From Microbacteriaceae bacterium (GTDB lineage: Bacteria > Actinomycetota > Actinomycetes > Actinomycetales > Microbacteriaceae): a stretch of 64,000 nt of DNA. Under the pieces are notes generated by a model. It ran no database searches, was not told the origin of the DNA, and saw nothing but the letters and a program-made list of their open reading frames with translations. The DNA lies in assembly GCA_024645175.1 (NCBI GenBank), contig JAHEGB010000001.1:1-64000 (forward strand). The letters run 5' to 3'. Positions 62,037-64,000 of this stretch are shown piece by piece; within the stretch, counting starts at the first letter, position 1, and each line of letters starts with the position of its first letter. The translations under genes and the position numbers were made by a program.

Positions 62037-63311
62037 ATGGCGAATCAAGAAACCGGCTATACCGACTTTGATCGAGAGCGCTTCGAGCCAGAGGTCAGAA
62101 AGTCAAACGCTCAGCGCGGAGAATTTGCTCGCGATCGTGCCCGTGTTTTGCACTCGAGTGCATTGCGCCGGCTGGGTGCTAAGACCCAGGTGCTCTCACC
62201 GAGCAATGGAGACTTTGCCCGAACCAGGCTGACGCACTCGTTAGAGGTAGCTCAGGTTGGACGCGAAATGGCGTCAGAGCTTTCGCTCAACCCTGATGTT
62301 GTCGACATGGCTTGCTTGGCGCACGACCTGGGTCACCCGCCTTTTGGTCACAACGGCGAAACCGCGCTCAACGCTTGGGCCGAGTCAATTGGCGGTTTCG
62401 AAGGCAACGCGCAAACCCTGCGTCTGCTCGTGCGAATCGAACCAAAAGTCTTCAGCACCGATGGCACCAGCCGCGGGCTAAACCTAACTCGTGCGAGTCT
62501 CGATGCCACCTGCAAGTATCCATGGACTGTTGAAGACTCTGTGCGCGATTCAGGAGCTGGCAAAACCGCAAAGTTCGGCGTCTATGCAGATGACGTAGAA
62601 GTTTTCACCTGGTTGCGCGACGGAGCACCGGCAAAACAGAAGTGCATTGAAGCACAGGTAATGGACTTCGCCGACGACGTCGCCTATTCGGTGCACGACT
62701 TCGAAGACGCAATCGTATCTGGGTTCATTAATCCTCGAGACCTAGCAGATCGTGGTTCTCGCGAAAGCCTTATTGACAAGATTTCAATTTGGAACGGTGG
62801 CGAACTAGATCGTTCTCAACTATCAGAGGCATTTCAAACCTTAGAGGCCAACGAGTTTTGGCTGACTTCATTTAGCGGTGACGCCCGAGACCTTGCGACA
62901 CTCAAGAACCTTAGTTCTGCCTTGATTGGTGAATTCGTTCAGGCCTCAACCAAACGCACGCTTCAATCGGCAGGCGACGAAGTTACTAGGTTCCAGTCGC
63001 AGCTGTTGATTCCTTCATCGGTTCGCGCACAGATCAGCGTTCTCAAGGGGCTCGTATCGGCTTTTTTGATGTCACACGATTCACGCAGACCCTTCTATGA
63101 ATGGCAACGAGCATTGCTGCTTGAACTTAGCGACGCCTTGCTTGCTCAAAACGGCAAAGAGCTCGATGCCTATTGCAGTTCGTCTTGGCGTTTGGCAAAA
63201 GACGAGCAGGCGCAACGTCGAGTAATCGTTGATCAGGTGGCATCGCTCACAGACCAGAGCGCTCTAGCGCTGCATAACCGCTTGGTCGGCGGCCGGTCAG
63301 TATCGGTCTAG
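62037..63311 (+). CDS. dgt: Deoxyguanosinetriphosphate triphosphohydrolase-like protein
   Basis: RTRLTHSLEVAQVGRE, LAHDLGHPPFGHNGE HD motif. Confidence 0.96.
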   Translation: MANQETGYTDFDRERFEPEVRKSNAQRGEFARDRARVLHSSALRRLGAKTQVLSPSNGDFARTRLTHSLEVAQVGREMASELSLNPDVVDMACLAHDLGHPPFGHNGETALNAWAESIGGFEGNAQTLRLLVRIEPKVFSTDGTSRGLNLTRASLDATCKYPWTVEDSVRDSGAGKTAKFGVYADDVEVFTWLRDGAPAKQKCIEAQVMDFADDVAYSVHDFEDAIVSGFINPRDLADRGSRESLIDKISIWNGGELDRSQLSEAFQTLEANEFWLTSFSGDARDLATLKNLSSALIGEFVQASTKRTLQSAGDEVTRFQSQLLIPSSVRAQISVLKGLVSAFLMSHDSRRPFYEWQRALLLELSDALLAQNGKELDAYCSSSWRLAKDEQAQRRVIVDQVASLTDQSALALHNRLVGGRSVSV

Positions 63312-63328
63312 AACTTAGGATTATTGGC

Positions 63329-64000
63329 ATGGCAGGCAGAATTCGCGCGAGAGACATCGAAGAGGTGAAAGCCCGCCTAAACATTGCCGATGTGGTCAGT
63401 GACTACGTTGCATTGAAGCCCGCCGGCGTCGGCTCTCTCAAGGGACTCTGCCCGTTTCACGACGAGAAATCGCCTTCGTTTACGGTCAAGCCAAATGATG
63501 GCTTCTACAAGTGCTTCGGATGCGGCGAGGGCGGCGACGTATACAAGTTCGTGCAGCAACTCGACCACCTCAGCTTCTACGAGGCGGTTGAGAAGCTCGC
63601 GGCACGCATTAGTTTCACTCTCACCTATGAAGAGGGCAGTGGTCCATCGGTTGATCACGGATTGCGCAACCGCATTCTCGAAGCTAACAACGCCGCAGCG
63701 ACTTTTTATCAGTCTCAACTCATGACCGATGGGGCAGAGGCGGGCCGCGAGTTTCTAAAGGGCCGTGGCTTCGACAAAGCAGCTGCAGATCACTTCTCGA
63801 TTGGTTTTGCTCCAAAGGCTTGGGCCGAACTCTATAACCACCTGAAATCTGCGGGGTTTACCGACGACGAACTCGTCGCAGCTGCTCTGGTCACAAAGGG
63901 CGACAAGGGAACATTCGATAAATTTCGCGGTCGCCTGATTTGGCCAATCAAAGATTCAACCGGGCAAGTGATTGGCTTCGGAGCGCGCAAGTTATTTGAC
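63329..64000 (+). CDS. dnaG: DNA primase DnaG (truncated at window edge)
   Basis: Open frame to window end; MAGRIRARDIEEVKARLNIADVVSDYV, CPFHDEKSPSF..YKCFGCGEGGDVYKFV zinc motif; absent from ORF track because there is no stop in the window. Confidence 0.95.
   Translation, partial: MAGRIRARDIEEVKARLNIADVVSDYVALKPAGVGSLKGLCPFHDEKSPSFTVKPNDGFYKCFGCGEGGDVYKFVQQLDHLSFYEAVEKLAARISFTLTYEEGSGPSVDHGLRNRILEANNAAATFYQSQLMTDGAEAGREFLKGRGFDKAAADHFSIGFAPKAWAELYNHLKSAGFTDDELVAAALVTKGDKGTFDKFRGRLIWPIKDSTGQVIGFGARKLFD

Overview
This 64 kb window is a gene-dense, syntenic core-chromosome segment from an actinobacterium. Gene content and order (clpX; rne-rplU-rpmA-obg-proBA-nadD-rsfS; cydABDC; leuS-comEA-comEC-holA; lepA-hemW-hrcA-dnaJ-rsmE-phoH-ybeY-era-leuA; recO-uppS-glyS-dusB-dgt-dnaG) and the moderate GC suggest a small-genome Microbacteriaceae-like organism; that assignment is inference. 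I support about 58 protein-coding genes, one tRNA-Ala(GGC), several Rho-independent terminators, a CIRCE element upstream of hrcA, a perfect actinobacterial-type SOS (LexA) box, a DtxR/IdeR-like box upstream of cydA, and a leuA leader peptide with an attenuator-like hairpin. I saw no CRISPR array, transposon, prophage or defence island. The best second-look items are: (1) an SRAP / SOS box / DUF6504 / dnaE2 damage-response locus with no imuA' or imuB beside it; (2) cydD, whose only well-placed start codon is ATT and whose nucleotide-binding domain looks shortened; (3) a divergent pair of atypical aminoacyl-tRNA synthetases, ValS with an archaeal-type motif and a type-2-like IleS; (4) the VLNGLLLSGRDEA leader upstream of leuA; (5) small or orphan proteins, namely a 56-aa membrane protein missing from the ORF track and a tail-anchored protein between nadD and rsfS; (6) short tandem micro-duplications across the stop codons of pabB and comEA. 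None of these is proven to be a new system. No database searches were run, so all family assignments come from motif recognition.
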